Shown here one piece after another: positions 61,647-64,000 of a stretch of DNA of 64,000 nucleotides (positions are counted from its first letter, which is position 1; every line of letters starts with the position of its first letter). This DNA comes from Komagataeibacter sp. FXV3. Lineage in GTDB: Bacteria > Pseudomonadota > Alphaproteobacteria > Acetobacterales > Acetobacteraceae. The stretch spans positions 1 to 64,000 of the forward strand of contig NZ_VWPI01000131.1 in NCBI RefSeq assembly GCF_015155755.1, read 5' to 3'. The notes beneath the pieces were generated by a model that saw only the letters and a list, made by a program, of their open reading frames with translations, had not been told where the DNA came from and made no database searches. The translations under genes and the position numbers were made by a program.

Positions 61647-64000
61647 ATGGCGGGCGTAGATATTCTTTCGACCGCATTCAGCGGCGCCAATACGGCCTAT
61701 CTGGCTGAATTGTATGCGCGCTGGGTGGCCGATCCCAACAGCGTCGATCCTTCCTTTGCCTCCCTGTTCCAGGAACTGCACGAGGACGGGCCGGAAATCG
61801 TTCATGATGCGGAAGGGGCGTCCTGGGCGCCACGGCCGCACATCATCACCGGTGATGAACCCGCCCCCCTGCCGGATGGCAGGAAGCCGGCGGGTGTAAC
61901 GGCCGAAGGGCTGCGGGCGGCTGCGGATGACAGCCTGCGCGCCACCCAGCTGATCCGGGCGTTCCGCGTGCGTGGCCACCTTGAGGCCCGGCTGGACCCG
62001 CTGGGCCTGCAGGTGCCCCAGCCCCATGCCGACCTGGACCCCGCAACCTATGGCTTCGGCCCCAAGGACCTTGATCGCCCGATCTACCTTGGCCACACCG
62101 TCGCCAGCCTGATCGGAACCGACACCGCGACCATCAACCAGGTACTCGATGCCCTGCGCTCGGTCTATTGCGGGCCGATCGGCGCCGAGTTCATGCACAT
62201 CCAGGACCCCGAGCAGCGCATGTGGGTGCAGGCGCGGCTGGAAGGTGACAACTGGCGCAAGGGCGCAAGCCCCGAGCAGAAGAAGGTCATCCTGCAGCAG
62301 CTGACCGAAGCGGAAGGCTTCGAGTCCTTCTGCCAGAAGCGTTATGTCGGCACCAAGCGCTTCGGCCTTGAGGGTGAGGACGTGACCATCCCCGCGCTGC
62401 ACGCGATCATCGATCAGGCTGCTGCCGGCGGCGTGCGCTCGGTCGCAATCGGCATGCCGCATCGTGGTCGCCTGAACACGCTGGTCAACATCGTGCGCAA
62501 GCCCTACACCGCCATTTTCAGCGAATTCGCCGGTGCGTCCTTCAAGCCGGACGACGTGCAGGGGTCGGGCGATGTGAAATACCATCTCGGCACCTCCACC
62601 GATGTGGAGATTGGCGGCACCCCGGTCCATATCTCGCTCCAGCCCAATCCTTCGCACCTTGAGGCGGTGGACCCGGTCGTGATCGGCAAGGTCCGCGCGA
62701 CGCAGGATGATGATGATCCCCACCAGCGCGGCCGTCATATGGGCCTGCTGCTGCATGGTGACGCGGCATTCGCCGGGCAGGGCATCGTGTATGAAACCCT
62801 GGCCATGTCGCAGCTGATCGGCTACCGCACCGGCGGCACGATCCATGTCGTGGTCAACAACCAGATCGGCTTCACCACCGTATCGGTCCATTCCTTCTCC
62901 GGGCTTTACTGCACGGACGTGGCCAAGGCGGTGCAGGCCCCGATCCTGCACGTGAACGGTGACGAGCCGGAAGCGGTGATCTACTGTTCCCGCCTTGCGG
63001 CCGAATTCCGCCAGAAGTTCGCATCCGACGTGGTGCTGGACATCGTGGGCTATCGCCGCCACGGTCATAACGAGTCCGATGAGCCGTCATTCACCCAGCC
63101 CACCATGTACAAGGCCATTGCCGCGCGCCCGACCATCCGCACGCTGTATTCCGACCGCCTTGTGCGCGAAGGCGTGCTGACCGAGGCGGAAGTCACGGCC
63201 GAGTGGGACGGCTTCCACAACAAACTGGAAGAAGCCTATCAGGCCGCCCAGGGTTACAAGCCCAACAAGGCGGACTGGCTGGAAGGTGCATGGCAGGGGC
63301 TGAAGCCGCCGCCGGTGGACGCCACCCGCCCCGCACCGGAAACCGGTGTCGCCATTGAGCGGCTGAAGGAAGTGGGGGCGGCGCTGGCGCATGTGCCCGA
63401 TGATTTCAACGCCAATTCCAAGATCGTCCGCCAGCTCAAGGCCAAGGCCAAGATGTTCGAGACGGGCGTGGGCATTGACTGGGCCACGGGTGAGGCGCTT
63501 GGCTTCGGCACGCTGCTGCTGGACAAGCACCATGTCCGCCTGTCGGGTGAGGACTGCCAGCGCGGCACCTTCAGCCAGCGTCATGCGGTGCTGATCGACC
63601 AGATCAACCAGAACACCTATGTGCCGCTGAACAACATCGCCAAGGATCAGGCCGCGATCGAGATCTACAACTCGCTGCTGTCCGAATTTGGCGTGCTCGG
63701 GTTCGAATATGGCTATTCGCTGGCCGACCCGAATGCGCTGGTGCTGTGGGAAGCGCAGTTTGGTGACTTCGCCAACGGCGCGCAGGTCATCATCGACCAG
63801 TTCATCGCATCGGGTGAGACCAAGTGGCTGCGCATGTCCGGCCTGGTCATGCTGCTGCCGCACGGGTACGAAGGGCAGGGGCCGGAACATTCCTCCGCCC
63901 GTCTGGAGCGTTATCTCCAGCTCTGCGCGGAAAACAACATGCGCGTGTGCAACCTGACCACGCCGGCCAACTACTATCACGCCCTGCGTCGCCAGTTGTT
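61647..64000 (+). CDS. sucA: 2-oxoglutarate dehydrogenase E1 component, 5' part (truncated by window end)
   Basis: Thiamine-dependent subunit of the TCA-cycle 2-oxoglutarate dehydrogenase complex. The first 784 residues are present, with no stop before the edge. MAGVDILSTAFSGANTAYLAELYARWVADPNSVDPSF is the typical start, with AGGAG 11 bp upstream. TPP/active-site segments GMPHRGRLNTLVNIVRKP, GDVKYHLG, NPSHLEAVDPVVIGKVRA, IHVVVNNQIGFTT and GYRRHGHNESDEPSFTQP, then GEDCQRGTFSQRHAVL, are in place. The region usually reading TTSP-R-S is VSVHSFSGLYCTDVAK here. sucB and lpd should lie beyond the window. Confidence 0.96.
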   Translation, partial: MAGVDILSTAFSGANTAYLAELYARWVADPNSVDPSFASLFQELHEDGPEIVHDAEGASWAPRPHIITGDEPAPLPDGRKPAGVTAEGLRAAADDSLRATQLIRAFRVRGHLEARLDPLGLQVPQPHADLDPATYGFGPKDLDRPIYLGHTVASLIGTDTATINQVLDALRSVYCGPIGAEFMHIQDPEQRMWVQARLEGDNWRKGASPEQKKVILQQLTEAEGFESFCQKRYVGTKRFGLEGEDVTIPALHAIIDQAAAGGVRSVAIGMPHRGRLNTLVNIVRKPYTAIFSEFAGASFKPDDVQGSGDVKYHLGTSTDVEIGGTPVHISLQPNPSHLEAVDPVVIGKVRATQDDDDPHQRGRHMGLLLHGDAAFAGQGIVYETLAMSQLIGYRTGGTIHVVVNNQIGFTTVSVHSFSGLYCTDVAKAVQAPILHVNGDEPEAVIYCSRLAAEFRQKFASDVVLDIVGYRRHGHNESDEPSFTQPTMYKAIAARPTIRTLYSDRLVREGVLTEAEVTAEWDGFHNKLEEAYQAAQGYKPNKADWLEGAWQGLKPPPVDATRPAPETGVAIERLKEVGAALAHVPDDFNANSKIVRQLKAKAKMFETGVGIDWATGEALGFGTLLLDKHHVRLSGEDCQRGTFSQRHAVLIDQINQNTYVPLNNIAKDQAAIEIYNSLLSEFGVLGFEYGYSLADPNALVLWEAQFGDFANGAQVIIDQFIASGETKWLRMSGLVMLLPHGYEGQGPEHSSARLERYLQLCAENNMRVCNLTTPANYYHALRRQL

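Noticed and set aside
61551-63068. 505-codon minus-strand open frame opposite sucA
   Set aside because: It covers the conserved TPP-binding region of sucA and ends just before the sucA start region; no family features.
1-64000. CRISPR arrays, transposases, prophage genes, tRNA or rRNA genes
   Set aside because: I looked for regularly spaced repeats, IS-type ORFs with terminal repeats, phage structural genes and tRNA T-arm patterns and found none. The dispersed palindromes are not regularly spaced and have no spacers between identical repeats.

Overview
The window is a gene-dense, GC-rich chromosomal segment of an alphaproteobacterium, most likely an acetic acid bacterium (Acetobacteraceae, Komagataeibacter/Gluconacetobacter-like). 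That assignment is inferred from alphaproteobacterial gene orders (nfu-tsaB-rimI-fur-olsB, lnt-xre, PBP1A-prfB, rimP-nusA-ylxR-infB-rbfA), a MucR regulator, a Fur without cysteine pairs of the Mur type, and protein style; no species marker is present. Nearly everything is core or housekeeping. I see no rRNA, tRNA, CRISPR array, insertion sequence, prophage or plasmid gene.

Layout. 0.2-10.7 kb: apt, a FUSC-type exporter, the aroQ-accB-accC operon, an RlpA-like protein, a YihY/BrkB membrane protein, ornithine decarboxylase with a long leader, a CopC-like protein and ccmAB. 10.9-14.8 kb: acnA and a LysR regulator. 14.9-17.8 kb: a minus-strand operon of three membrane-anchored proteins, one a ClpB-D2-type AAA+ ATPase, with no function I can assign. 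17.9-29.0 kb: the translation/RNA operon rimP-nusA-ylxR-infB-rbfA, then truB-rpsO-pnp, split by an inverted MCE gene. 29-34 kb: nitronate monooxygenase, rph-rdgB, hrcA, an aldo/keto reductase. 34.4-41 kb: PBP1A, prfB (with a programmed +1 frameshift), a TonB-like stub, ExbB and a TPR-like exported protein. 41-49.5 kb: a two-component system, Nfu, a RutE-like nitroreductase, tsaB-rimI, a TusA-like protein, mucR, fur-olsB and lnt. 49.9-55.9 kb: an XRE regulator, a PTP-like phosphatase, sdhCDAB and asd. 56.2-64 kb: zwf, a Spy/CpxP-like protein, a glycine-rich exported protein, a 2OG-Fe(II) oxygenase, an AhpD-like protein, zapE and the 5' part of sucA, which runs off the window.

How the genes work together. 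acnA, sdhCDAB and sucA are TCA-cycle steps; zwf feeds the pentose-phosphate pathway; accBC supplies malonyl-CoA; lnt and olsB act on the envelope. nusA, infB, rbfA, rimP, truB, rpsO, pnp, rph and prfB form a large transcription/translation/RNA-decay block.

The most notable non-coding structure is a dispersed nested-palindrome element found six times, five of them between convergent gene ends. Other points of interest are the uncharacterised membrane AAA+ operon, a TonB-like/ExbB pair lacking ExbD and the TonB C-terminal domain, a probable frameshift at the 5' end of zapE, and several dyads just upstream of regulatory genes.
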